From assembly GCA_964637835.1 (NCBI GenBank), contig CAZWYF010000003.1, positions 62,001-126,000 of the forward strand: a DNA stretch of 64,000 nucleotides. Reading direction: 5' to 3'. The DNA is from Glo-17 sp964637835 (GTDB lineage Bacteria > Krumholzibacteriota > Krumholzibacteriia > LZORAL124-64-63). The translations under genes were made by a program, and so were the position numbers. This document shows, in pieces, positions 27,646-36,186 of the stretch (its first letter is position 1; each line of letters begins with the position of its first letter). Under the pieces are notes generated by a model. The model saw nothing but the letters and a program-made list of their open reading frames with translations, was not told where the DNA came from and searched no databases.

Positions 27646-28514
27646 TCCGCACCCTGGTCCCGGCCTCGTGGCACGTCGGCCTGCTGCTGCTGGTCCCGCT
27701 CCTGCTCTCGACGAACCCGGGCCGCGCCTACGCCGATCTGGATCCGGCCCCGGCGGACTCCGCCACCCGCACGGTCCCGACCCGGCCGGACACGGCCGCG
27801 ACGCCACCGCCGGCGACCGACCCTCGCCAGGTCCCCTTCGGCGTCGGTGAGGCCTTCGTCTTCTCCATCGACTACGGCATGGTCAACGCCGGCGAAGCCA
27901 CCCTCGCGGTGGTGGGCACGGTGGACTTCCGCGGTCATCCGTGCTATCGCATCGAGAGCACCGCGAGCAGCAACCGCTTCTTCTCGGGCTTCTACAAGGT
28001 GCGCGACAAGGTGGTCAGCTACGTGGACCGCGAGGGCCTGTTCTCGCGCTACTTCATGAAGCGCCTGCGGGAGGGGTCGTACCGCAAGACGGAGGAGATC
28101 GTCTTCGACCACGAGGCCGGCATCGCGCGCGATCACGCGGGCCGCGAGTACGAGATCCCCGCCGGCGTGCATGACCCGCTCTCGGCCTTCTACCACGTGC
28201 GGACGCTGGACCTGGAGGTGGGCCGCGACGTATTCTTGACCGCGCACGAGTCCGACGACACCTACGAGCTCCGCGTGATCGTCCACCGCCAGGAGGCCGT
28301 GGAGACCGATCTCGGCACCTTCGACTGCTTCGTCGTGCAGCCCATCATGCTCGGCGAGGGCATCTTCAAGCACGAGGGCGACCTGATGATCTACCTGACC
28401 GCCGACGCGCGCCGGATCCCCGTCCTGATGACCACCAAGCTGCCGGTGGGCAGCGTGGAGGCCACGTTGACGGAATACACCCTCGCCGACGAACCGGAGG
28501 CCAGTGGTGAATGA
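27642..28514 (+). CDS. DUF3108-like exported protein
   Basis: 290 residues. The signal peptide covers about residues 1-30, followed by a Pro/Thr/Ala linker. The domain starts with GEAFVFSIDYGMVNAGEATLAV and ends with LMIYLTADARRIPVLMTTKLPVGSVEATLTEY, the usual ends of DUF3108 proteins. These are thought to be periplasmic beta-structured proteins whose precise role is not known. It is coupled to the GT9 gene (ATGA) and overlaps the next GT-C gene by 11 nt, suggesting a role in envelope glycan export or surface assembly. Confidence 0.82.
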   Translation: MIRTLVPASWHVGLLLLVPLLLSTNPGRAYADLDPAPADSATRTVPTRPDTAATPPPATDPRQVPFGVGEAFVFSIDYGMVNAGEATLAVVGTVDFRGHPCYRIESTASSNRFFSGFYKVRDKVVSYVDREGLFSRYFMKRLREGSYRKTEEIVFDHEAGIARDHAGREYEIPAGVHDPLSAFYHVRTLDLEVGRDVFLTAHESDDTYELRVIVHRQEAVETDLGTFDCFVVQPIMLGEGIFKHEGDLMIYLTADARRIPVLMTTKLPVGSVEATLTEYTLADEPEASGE

Positions 28515-30147
28515 CGCTGGCCGGCCGGACTCGCTGGTGCCGCCCCGCGGCTGGCTGGACCGCGACGCGGCGCCCGCGGATGTCGGCTGCGGCGCCGGAT
28601 ACCTGCTCCTGATCACCGTGCTGGCCCTGGCCCTGCGGCTGCTGCGGCTCGACGGCATGTCGCTGTGGATCGACGAGGTCTTCACCTGGGGGCTGATCGC
28701 CCCGGGGCGCGGACACGACTTCGGCCAGCAGATCCTCGCCGCCTATCAGGGGCCGCTCTACCACGCCGCGGCCTGGCCGCTGCTGCGCTGGCAGGACACG
28801 GAGTTCATGCTGCGGCTGCCGGCGGCGCTGGCCGGCACCCTGGCGGTGCCGCTGCTGGGCCTGTTCGCCGCCCGCCTGGGGGGCCGTCAGGCCGGTCGCC
28901 TGGCCGCCCTCTTCCTGGCGCTCAGCCCCTTCGCGGTCTGGTATGCGCAGGAGGCCCGCGGCTACAGCTTCCTGATCCTCTTCTCGGTGGCGGCGGGACT
29001 GGCGCTGTTGCACGCCCTGCAGCGCGGGCTGGATCTGCCCCGCGCGCTGCTGCTGGCGGTGCTGGTGTTCGGCGGCCTGACCAGCAACTTCGCCTTCGTC
29101 TTCCTGCTGCTGGCGTTCGGCCTGACGGTCCTCTGGTGGAGCCGGCCGCGAACCCTCGCCGCGTGGGCGCTCTGGTCCCTGGCGCTCGGTGGCGGCGTGG
29201 TGCTGGCGGCGCCCTGGCTGCTCGAGGCGCTGGGGATCTGGGAGGTCGGTCGGGTGGTGCCCGGCGCCGCCACCGGCGAATCCCTGCGCGGGGAGACGAC
29301 GTTCAGCATCTGGGCCCTGCCGTTCAGCGGCTGGTCCCTGTTCTACGGGTTCACCCTGGGACCGGCGCTGCGCGAGTTGCACCTCGATCGGCTGGGCGCG
29401 ATCCGCGAGCAGGCGCCGGTGATCCTGCTCGGCGCGGTGGTGGCCGCGGCGGCGCTGTTGCCGGCGCTGCGCGGCTGGGATCGCCGCCGGACCCTCCTGC
29501 TGCTCTGGATCGTGGTGCCGCTGGCGGGCGTGGTCCTGCTGGCCATGCGCAATGTCAAGCCGTTCAACGTGCGGTACGTGGCGGCTGCGCTGCCGTGGCT
29601 TTCGACCCTGATGGCCCTGGGACTGGTCCGGCTGGGGCGCCGGCCACGCTGGCTGATCGGCGGTGCGGTGACCCTGCTCTTCGCGGCGGCGCTGGTCAAT
29701 CTCCATGCCGATCCGCGTTACGCCAAGGCCGACGTGCGCGGAGCGGTGACGGCCATGGCCGCCAGCGAGGCACCGGCGCGGCCGGTGCTGTCGCCGGCCG
29801 TGGGGCCCGTGGTCCGGTATTACCAGGCGCGGCTGGACACCCCGGCCGTGCCGGTGCTCGGTTGCTGGGACGAGCCGCAGATCCGTGACGCCGCCATGGC
29901 CGACGCGCTGGTCCGGCGACAACTCGACGGCCTGGAGTCGGCCTGGGTGGTCTGGGCGCGTTCCTGGTATCTCGATCCCGACCATCACCTGCCGGGCGCC
30001 CTGGCGCGGGCGGGACGGCTCGAGCGGGTGCACGAGGGACCGGGCGTGGCCCTCGATCTCTGGCGGCGGACCGCCCCCGACGGCGAGCCGGGTGCCGCGG
30101 ACGGGGAGACCGGCGATGGCCCGGCTGCGGGGGCCGTGAACCGATGA
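28504..30147 (+). CDS. GT-C (GT39/ArnT-like) membrane glycosyltransferase
   Basis: 547 residues with about eleven transmembrane helices. MSLWIDEVFTW (about residues 50-60) is the first-loop acidic motif of GT39/GT83 enzymes, and SPFAVWYAQEARGYSFLIL is the second signature. A soluble C-terminal domain starts near residue 400. Such proteins use polyprenyl-phosphate sugars to modify lipid A, O-antigen or proteins in the periplasm. The start is one of two consecutive GTG codons (28504 or 28507). It overlaps the DUF3108-like gene. Confidence 0.85.
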   Translation: MVNDAGRPDSLVPPRGWLDRDAAPADVGCGAGYLLLITVLALALRLLRLDGMSLWIDEVFTWGLIAPGRGHDFGQQILAAYQGPLYHAAAWPLLRWQDTEFMLRLPAALAGTLAVPLLGLFAARLGGRQAGRLAALFLALSPFAVWYAQEARGYSFLILFSVAAGLALLHALQRGLDLPRALLLAVLVFGGLTSNFAFVFLLLAFGLTVLWWSRPRTLAAWALWSLALGGGVVLAAPWLLEALGIWEVGRVVPGAATGESLRGETTFSIWALPFSGWSLFYGFTLGPALRELHLDRLGAIREQAPVILLGAVVAAAALLPALRGWDRRRTLLLLWIVVPLAGVVLLAMRNVKPFNVRYVAAALPWLSTLMALGLVRLGRRPRWLIGGAVTLLFAAALVNLHADPRYAKADVRGAVTAMAASEAPARPVLSPAVGPVVRYYQARLDTPAVPVLGCWDEPQIRDAAMADALVRRQLDGLESAWVVWARSWYLDPDHHLPGALARAGRLERVHEGPGVALDLWRRTAPDGEPGAADGETGDGPAAGAVNR

Positions 30148-30160
30148 GGGGACGGACCGC

Positions 30161-30850
30161 ATGAGCCGCGAGGATGTCTTCGCCGACCGTGGCGGTTTCG
30201 ACGCCTTCATCGCGCCGGTGGCCGCTGGTCACGACCGCCCGGAGGGGCGGGGCTACTGCCTGGTCAAGCGCGCCATCGACGTGGTCGGCGCACTCGGCGG
30301 CCTCTTGCTGCTGGTCCCGCTGCTGCCCCTGATCGTGGTGATGATCAAGCTCGAGACCCCGGGGCCGGTACTCTTCGCCCAGGATCGCGTCGGCCGGCGC
30401 GGTCGTCTCTTCCGCTGCTACAAGTTCCGCTCCATGGGCGTGGACGCCGAGGCGCGCAAGCAGGAGCTGGCGCACCTCAACGAGTTCGAGGGGGCGGCCT
30501 TCAAGATCAAGGACGATCCGCGCATCACCCGTGTGGGTCGGTTCCTGCGGCGCAGCAGCCTGGACGAGTTCCCCCAGCTGTGGAACATCCTGCGGGGCGA
30601 CATGTCCATCGTCGGTCCGCGGCCCCAGATCCCGGCCGAGGTGGCGGAGTACACGCCGGAGCAGGCCCTGCGGCTGGTGGCCCGGCCCGGGCTGACCTGC
30701 CTGTGGCAGGTCTCGGGGCGCAGCCAGGTGGATTTCGAGGAGTGGATGGCGCTGGATCGCGAGTACGTCCGCCGGCGCTCGCTCCGTTACGAGTTCGGGA
30801 TCCTGCTGCGCACCCTGCCGGCGGTGATCGAACGCAAGGGCGCGTACTGA
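30161..30850 (+). CDS. Undecaprenyl-phosphate hexose-1-phosphate transferase (bacterial sugar transferase family)
   Basis: 229 residues. A short N-terminal region leads to one membrane-associated segment (IDVVGALGGLLLLVPLLPLIVVM, about 40-62). The catalytic domain has PVLFAQDRVGRRGRLFRCYKFRSM, RSSLDEFPQLWNILRGDMSIVGPRP and ARPGLTCLWQVSGRSQ, the three family motifs with the Asp-Glu pair in SLDEFPQ. It corresponds to the monotopic WcaJ/PglC core. It begins lipid-linked glycan assembly and is mechanistically distinct from the WecA-like enzyme at 4913, so this cell probably starts at least two glycan chains. Confidence 0.94.
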   Translation: MSREDVFADRGGFDAFIAPVAAGHDRPEGRGYCLVKRAIDVVGALGGLLLLVPLLPLIVVMIKLETPGPVLFAQDRVGRRGRLFRCYKFRSMGVDAEARKQELAHLNEFEGAAFKIKDDPRITRVGRFLRRSSLDEFPQLWNILRGDMSIVGPRPQIPAEVAEYTPEQALRLVARPGLTCLWQVSGRSQVDFEEWMALDREYVRRRSLRYEFGILLRTLPAVIERKGAY

Positions 30851-30902
30851 TCGGGATCTGGCCGGCGGCCATGTGCGGCGAGGCCGCAGCCGAGGAGCGA
30901 CC

Positions 30903-31280
30903 ATGACCGTGGTGGGCCTGGGGACGGACATCGTGCAGGTGGCGCGCATCGCCGATCTGGTGGCCCGCCATGGGTCACGCTTCCTGGACCGGGTCTACCG
31001 GCCTGGCGAGCAGGCCGTCCTCTCGCGGACCGGACCGGCCGCGGCCGCGGCCCTGGCCGCGCGCTGGGCGGCCAAGGAGGCCTTCGTCAAGGCCCTCGGC
31101 CCGCATGCCACGGGTGTGCCCTATCGTGACGTGGAGGTCACCCGTGGCGCCGACGGCGTGCCCCGGCTGCGTCTCCACGGCGCGGCGGCGACGGCACTGG
31201 CGCGGGCGGGCGCCGCCCGGGCCCTGGTGAGTCTGAGCCACGAGAGGGACCACGCGGTGGCCACCGTGATCCTGGCGTGA
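30903..31280 (+). CDS. acpS: Holo-[acyl-carrier-protein] synthase
   Basis: 125 residues, typical AcpS length. VGLGTDIVQVARIADL (Asp in GTDIV) and RWAAKEAFVKAL (Glu in AKEA) hold the magnesium ligands. SLSHERDHAVATVIL closes the fold. It transfers the phosphopantetheine arm of CoA to acyl-carrier protein. ATG at 30903 has GGAGCGACC upstream. It lies 52 nt after the sugar transferase and may be transcribed with it. Confidence 0.95.
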   Translation: MTVVGLGTDIVQVARIADLVARHGSRFLDRVYRPGEQAVLSRTGPAAAAALAARWAAKEAFVKALGPHATGVPYRDVEVTRGADGVPRLRLHGAAATALARAGAARALVSLSHERDHAVATVILA

Positions 31281-31323
31281 GCGGCGGCCCGCGCGGCCCC
31301 GCATCCGGCCCGGCAACCGGCTG

Positions 31324-31352
31324 TTGTCTTGGCCGCGACCAGCCTCTATGCT
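31324..31352 (+). promoter_or_regulatory. Putative promoter of the PhzF-like gene
   Basis: TTGTCT (31324-31329), 17 nt, TATGCT (31347-31352), in the 141-nt gap after acpS. Confidence 0.45.
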
Positions 31353-31421
31353 ACCGTCCGTGCGCGGCGCAGCCCGCGCCATCCCCGTTGGACCTGTCCG
31401 GCCCGATAGAGGTGGCCCACC

Positions 31422-32336
31422 GTGACCCAGCTCGAGTTCCTGCTCGTCGACGTCTTCTCCCATCGGCCCTTCGGTGGCAGCCGGCTGACCGTCTTCCCCG
31501 ACGCGAGCAGCCTGCCCGCCGGGGCGATGCAGCGACTGGCCCGGGAGATGGGGCCGGGGGAGACGGCGTTCGTGCTCTCCAGCGTCCGGCCCGGCCAGAC
31601 CCATGCCGGCCTGCGGGTCTTCACGCCGCAGGTGGAGATCCCGTTCGCGGGCCACTCGATGCTCGGCGCGGCCTTCGCCCTCGACGTGCTCGAGCGGCGC
31701 GCGCCCGCCGACCGCGGCGCCCCCTTCGTGTGGGATCTGGACGCCGGCCACTACACGGTCTCCACGCGCCCCAGCGACCGCGGTCCCATCTACAGCCTGG
31801 CCCAGGACGCGCCGTCGTTCCTGGGCGAGTACTACCACCGCGGCAAGGTGGCCCGCGCGCTCGGCCTCGAGGAGAGCGACCTGGCCATCACCGGGCTGCC
31901 CTGCGAGATCATCTCCACCGGCCTGCCCATCCACGTGGTGCCGGTGGGCTCCCTGGGCGCGGTGCGCCGGGCCACCCTGCGCCGGCGGGAGGCCGACCTC
32001 ATCGCCCGCGACCTCGGCTTCGGCGACCTCTTCCTCTTCACCTTCGAGACCGTCAGCCCCGAGGCCACGGTCCATTGCCGCATGTTCGCGCCACACCTCG
32101 GCATCCCCGAGGACCCCGCCAGCGGCGCGGCCTTCGGCGCCCTGGCCGCCTACCTGGTCAAGCACCGGCTCGCACGCGCCACCGAGGCCCTGACCTTCGT
32201 GGGCGAGCAGGGCCTGGAGCTCGATCGGCCCAGCCGCCTGTTCGTCGAGGCGGGGATCCGGGACGGCCGTGCCGTGGACATCCACGTGGGCGGCCACTGC
32301 GTCCTGGTGGGGCGTGGCACCATCCAGCTTCCCTGA
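31422..32336 (+). CDS. PhzF-family isomerase/epimerase-like protein
   Basis: 304 residues with the two-domain PhzF/diaminopimelate-epimerase-like fold. VDVFSHRPFGGSRLTVFPDA at the start and ETAFVLSS (family catalytic Glu) with FTPQVEIPFAGHSMLGAAF mark domain 1. FAPHLGIPEDPASGAAFGALAAYL marks domain 2. Only some family members are linked to phenazines; most are uncharacterised isomerases, and no phenazine genes are nearby. The GTG start is set by the family N-terminus. Gap to the acyl-CoA dehydrogenase: 53 nt. Confidence 0.92.
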   Translation: MTQLEFLLVDVFSHRPFGGSRLTVFPDASSLPAGAMQRLAREMGPGETAFVLSSVRPGQTHAGLRVFTPQVEIPFAGHSMLGAAFALDVLERRAPADRGAPFVWDLDAGHYTVSTRPSDRGPIYSLAQDAPSFLGEYYHRGKVARALGLEESDLAITGLPCEIISTGLPIHVVPVGSLGAVRRATLRRREADLIARDLGFGDLFLFTFETVSPEATVHCRMFAPHLGIPEDPASGAAFGALAAYLVKHRLARATEALTFVGEQGLELDRPSRLFVEAGIRDGRAVDIHVGGHCVLVGRGTIQLP

Positions 32337-32389
32337 TCGACCGCAACCCGGGGCGGCCCTGACCGCCGCCGCTTCACGGAGGACCTTCG

Positions 32390-34045
32390 ATGACCCGACC
32401 CGCCGGACTGGCCCCCGAGATGACCGCCATGATGGTCGAGACCCTGAGGCAGGAACTGCGGCGCGAACTGCCGGACGCGCGGATCCTGGAGATGGATGAG
32501 CAGGACACCTTTCCCGTCGACCTCATCCGCAAGCTGCTCTCGCCGGACGTGGGCCTGCACCTGATCTTCCTGCCCGAATCGGCCGGTGGCCTCGGCGGTG
32601 GCGCCCGCGACATCTGCCTGGTGAGCGAGGAGATGGCCCGCACCGATCTGGGCGTGGCCACCGCCTTCCTGGCCATCTGCCTGGGCACCGATCCCATCCT
32701 GGTGGGCGGGACCGAGGAGCAGAAGGCCCACTGGCTGCCGCAGATCGCCGCCGGGATGATCGTGGCCTACGGGGTCACCGAGCCCGAGGCCGGCAGCAAC
32801 GTCGCGGCCCTCAAGACCACGGCCGATCCCATCACCGATGCCGGGGGCGACGTCACCGGCTACCGGCTCAACGGCGCCAAGCAGTGGATCACCAACGGCG
32901 GCGTGGCCGACCTCTTCACCATCCTCGCCAGGACGCCGGGCGGCCCGAGCTTCTTCGTCGTGGAGAAGGACACCCCGGGCCTGGGCGCCGGCAAGAAGGA
33001 GGAGAAGCACGGCATCCGCGCCTCGAATACCGCCTCGGTGATCCTCGAGGACGCGGAGGTGCCCGTGACCCACCTGGTGGGGGGCGTGGAGGGCGAGGGC
33101 CTCAAGCAGGCCAACGCGGTCTTCGGCTATACCCGCCTGATGGTGGGGGCCTTCGGCCTGGGCTGCGGCCAGGGGGCCCTCGACCGGGCTCTGAAGTACG
33201 GCAAGGAGCGGATCCAGTTCGGTACGCCCCTGGTGGAGAAGGAGGGCTTCCTGCTCAAGCTCATCGCCCCGCACTGGGTGGACCTGGCCGCCGGGCGCGC
33301 CTACGTGGAGGAGACCGCCCTGCGCATCGACCAGGGCGAGACCGGCCTGCAGGTGGAGGGCTCGGTGGCCAAGCTCTGGTGCACCGAGGCCGGCAACCGC
33401 GCGGCCGATGCGGCGATCCAGGCCCTGGGCGGCTACGGCTACAGCCGCGAGTACATGGTGGAGAAGATCCGTCGGGACGTGCGCATCACCTCCATCTACG
33501 AGGGCACCAGCGAGATCCAGCAGAACATCATCGGCGTCTTCCGCTGGAAGAAGACCGTCTCGAGCAAGGGGGCGTTCTACGAGGAGCTGGCCGCCGCCTG
33601 CGACGCCGTCCACGCCGAGCGGGACGACTGCGGCGCCGCCGTGGCCGCCGGCGCCCTGCGCGGCGTGGCCGACGTGGTGCTCACCGCGCACCGGAGCAAG
33701 GTGATCCGCCACCAGTTCGCCCAGTTCGTCCTCGCCGACGTCATGTGCCGGGCCGAGGTGGCGGGGGCGCTCTGCCGCAAGGCCGCCGGCCTCGCCGACG
33801 CGTCGGCTCCGGACGCCCCGCTGTTCGCGGCCGCGGCCCGCGTCTTCGCCCGGCAAGCCGTGCAGGCGGTGCTCGACGCCGCGCACCACGTGGTGGGCGG
33901 ATTCGCGCCGGCGGGAGACGCCGCGGCCGCGCGGGCCGGCGACGAGCTGGCCGAGCGCATCGCCGGCCGCCTGCCCGCCGCGGCGCTCACCGGCCTGTGG
34001 GCAGACCTCGCCCAGGTGGGCGACCTGCTCAAGCAGCGCGACTAG
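32390..34045 (+). CDS. Acyl-CoA dehydrogenase
   Basis: 551 residues. Flavin and substrate motifs: YGVTEPEAGSN (about 125-135), NGAKQWITNGGVADLF, and the C-terminal helix with QALGGYGYSREY and IYEGTSEIQQNII, whose Glu is the usual catalytic base position. The chain extends about 160 residues beyond that helix, longer than a standard 380-residue dehydrogenase. The extension is helical and resembles the additional C-terminal domain of very-long-chain-type enzymes. It oxidises an acyl-CoA to the 2-enoyl-CoA, passing electrons to ETF. Only 2 nt separate it from the GlmL-like gene, so it leads the unusual cassette or simply shares its transcript. Confidence 0.93.
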   Translation: MTRPAGLAPEMTAMMVETLRQELRRELPDARILEMDEQDTFPVDLIRKLLSPDVGLHLIFLPESAGGLGGGARDICLVSEEMARTDLGVATAFLAICLGTDPILVGGTEEQKAHWLPQIAAGMIVAYGVTEPEAGSNVAALKTTADPITDAGGDVTGYRLNGAKQWITNGGVADLFTILARTPGGPSFFVVEKDTPGLGAGKKEEKHGIRASNTASVILEDAEVPVTHLVGGVEGEGLKQANAVFGYTRLMVGAFGLGCGQGALDRALKYGKERIQFGTPLVEKEGFLLKLIAPHWVDLAAGRAYVEETALRIDQGETGLQVEGSVAKLWCTEAGNRAADAAIQALGGYGYSREYMVEKIRRDVRITSIYEGTSEIQQNIIGVFRWKKTVSSKGAFYEELAAACDAVHAERDDCGAAVAAGALRGVADVVLTAHRSKVIRHQFAQFVLADVMCRAEVAGALCRKAAGLADASAPDAPLFAAAARVFARQAVQAVLDAAHHVVGGFAPAGDAAAARAGDELAERIAGRLPAAALTGLWADLAQVGDLLKQRD

Positions 34046-34047
34046 AC

Positions 34048-36186
34048 ATGGCCCGCGACGCGGTCCGGCTGCCCCCGGGACTGGGCGAGGAGGACGATGC
34101 CTTCCTCGCCCGACTCGCCGGGCGCGTGCATGCGCGCGGGCTGGCCGCGCCGGCGGTGCTGGCGCTGGAGTGTCTGCGCCCGGCGGGTTTCCTCGGCGGA
34201 CAGGCCATGCGACTGCTCCAGCCGTTCGTGGAGCTGGTGACCGCGGGCGACGACTGGAACCGGCTCGCGCAGCTGCTGGAGATCCGCGGCACCGTGGAGC
34301 GGTTGCTCTCGCACCTCGAGGCGCTGCCCGGCTCGCGGACGCAGCGGGTGGCCGAAGACGTCCCGCCCGACGCGGCCCGGGTGGTGATCGACTGCGGATC
34401 GACCACCACCAAGGCCGTGCTCGTGGTGTGTCGGGACGGACGCTGGCGGCTGGCTGGCCGGGCCGAGTCGCCCACCACGGTGGAGGAGCCCGTGGCGGAC
34501 GTCATGGTGGGGGTCTGGTCCGCACTGCGCCAGCTGCAGCAGCAGACGGGCCACCGGCTCCTGCGCGACGACGCGGACGGCCTCCTGCCGGCGACCGGGG
34601 CGACGTCCGGCGTGGGCAGCCTGCTGGCGACCAGCAGTGCCGGCGGCGGGTTGCAGATGGTGGTGATCGGGCTGGTGCGGGCGATAACCGCAGCCACCGC
34701 CGAGCGTGCCGCCCTGGGCGCTGGCGCCATCGTCACCGACGTGCTGGCCTGGGACGACGCCGAGGATCAGACCGCGCGCCTGAGCCGCCTGCGCCGCCAG
34801 CGCCCGGACATGGTGCTGCTGGCCGGCGGCACCGACGGCGGCGCCCGGGAGCAGGTGGTGGCCCTGGCCGAGCAACTGGCGGCCGCGGAACTGCGGCCAC
34901 GCTGGGACGACGGCAAGCTGCCGGTGGTCTACGCCGGCAATGGCGATTGTGCGGAGGCCGTGGCGGCGGTCCTGGCGCCGGCGGCCGAGGTGGTGGTCAC
35001 CGAGAACCTGCGGCCGGACCTGCAGACGGAGAACCTCCGCCCGGTGCGCCAGGGACTGCACGAGGTCTTCCTGCGCCACGTCATGGCGCGGGCGCCGGGC
35101 TATCCGCGACTCCAGCAGCTCTGCGCCGCCGCGGTGCTCCCCACCCCCGCCGCCTTCGGCCTGGCGCTCGAGGCCCTGGCCGGCGCCCACCAGGGCGACG
35201 TGGTGGCGGTGGATCTGGGGGGGGCCACGTGTGACGTCTTCAGCGTGCGCGACGGCGAGGTCTTCCGCTCCGTCTCCGCCAATCTCGGTCTCAGCTTCAG
35301 CCTGGGCGCGGTCTGCGAGCGGGCGGGCTGGGAGGCGGTGGCCCGGTGGCTGCCGCTGACCATCACCGAGGACGATCTCCGCGACCGTGTCCGCAACAAG
35401 ATGATCCGCCCCACCACCCTGCCCCAGACCCCGGAAGATCTGCTCCTGGAACAGGGTGCGGCCCGCGAGGCCCTGCGCCTGGCCCTGGACGACCACGCCC
35501 GGGCCCTGCTGCCGCTGCGCGGCGCCCGCACCGCGCCCACCGGCGTGGAGGCCCTCGCGCGGGCGCCGGCCGCGTCGCCGGCCGGGATCGCCTGGCCGGC
35601 AGTCCGCCTGCTCCTGGGGTCGGGGGGGCCGCTGGCCCACGCTCCCGACCGCCGCCAGGCCGCCGCGATCCTCGTGGACGCCTGCCGACCCCAGGGCCTG
35701 ACGGCGCTGGCGGTGGACTCGGTATTCGTGCTCCCGCATCTGGGCGCCCTGCTCGAGGTGGCGCCGGAGGCGGCCCGGGAGGTGCTCGCCACCGAGGCCG
35801 TGGTCTCCCTCGGTGCCTGCCTCGCACCCCTCGCCGGCCGGACGCCCGATCCCGGGGACGTGCTCGCGGAGGTCCGCGTGCACCCCAGGGGTGGCGGCGC
35901 GGAGGTGGAGGCCACGGTGGTCGCGCTGGTGGGGGGAGGGGTGACCAGCGTGGCGCTGGACCCGGGAACGGTCTATGCGGTGGACGCGGTCCCGCGTCCG
36001 GGCTGGGACCTGGGAGCGGGCGCTGGCCAGCCCGTGCGGGGCGAGGTGGACGGTGGGCCGGCCGGGTTGATCCTCGATGGGCGGGGCGTGGAGCCGGCGT
36101 GGGCGTCGGGCGCCGTGGCTCGCCGCGGGCAGGTCCGGGCGTGGCTCGCGGCGCTGGGGGCCCTGCCGCCGGAGCTGGAATCATGA
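34048..36186 (+). CDS. GlmL/MutL-family ASKHA ATPase (glutamate-mutase accessory type) without a mutase
   Basis: 712 residues. After a helical N-terminal region (about 1-110), RVVIDCGSTTTKAVLVV near residue 111 is the phosphate-1 loop of the actin/Hsp70/sugar-kinase fold. PATGATSGVGSLLATSSAGGG, MVLLAGGTDGGA, VVYAGNGD and VVAVDLGGATCDVFSV (about 384, phosphate-2) follow. LLLGSGGPLAHAPDRRQA is the adenosine-motif region. This is the pattern of GlmL (MutL), the protein encoded between the subunits of B12-dependent glutamate mutase in clostridia. It is unrelated to the DNA-repair MutL. No glmS or glmE is in the window, and the neighbours are membrane proteins, so it probably powers another process. 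The ATG of the next gene is in its stop. Confidence 0.85.
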   Translation: MARDAVRLPPGLGEEDDAFLARLAGRVHARGLAAPAVLALECLRPAGFLGGQAMRLLQPFVELVTAGDDWNRLAQLLEIRGTVERLLSHLEALPGSRTQRVAEDVPPDAARVVIDCGSTTTKAVLVVCRDGRWRLAGRAESPTTVEEPVADVMVGVWSALRQLQQQTGHRLLRDDADGLLPATGATSGVGSLLATSSAGGGLQMVVIGLVRAITAATAERAALGAGAIVTDVLAWDDAEDQTARLSRLRRQRPDMVLLAGGTDGGAREQVVALAEQLAAAELRPRWDDGKLPVVYAGNGDCAEAVAAVLAPAAEVVVTENLRPDLQTENLRPVRQGLHEVFLRHVMARAPGYPRLQQLCAAAVLPTPAAFGLALEALAGAHQGDVVAVDLGGATCDVFSVRDGEVFRSVSANLGLSFSLGAVCERAGWEAVARWLPLTITEDDLRDRVRNKMIRPTTLPQTPEDLLLEQGAAREALRLALDDHARALLPLRGARTAPTGVEALARAPAASPAGIAWPAVRLLLGSGGPLAHAPDRRQAAAILVDACRPQGLTALAVDSVFVLPHLGALLEVAPEAAREVLATEAVVSLGACLAPLAGRTPDPGDVLAEVRVHPRGGGAEVEATVVALVGGGVTSVALDPGTVYAVDAVPRPGWDLGAGAGQPVRGEVDGGPAGLILDGRGVEPAWASGAVARRGQVRAWLAALGALPPELES

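Noticed and set aside
31422..32336. Phenazine biosynthesis gene
   Set aside because: Most PhzF-family proteins are unrelated to phenazines, and no phz genes are nearby.
34048..36186. DNA mismatch-repair MutL
   Set aside because: The name MutL is shared, but the protein has ASKHA ATPase loops and no GHKL ATPase motifs; it is the glutamate-mutase accessory type.
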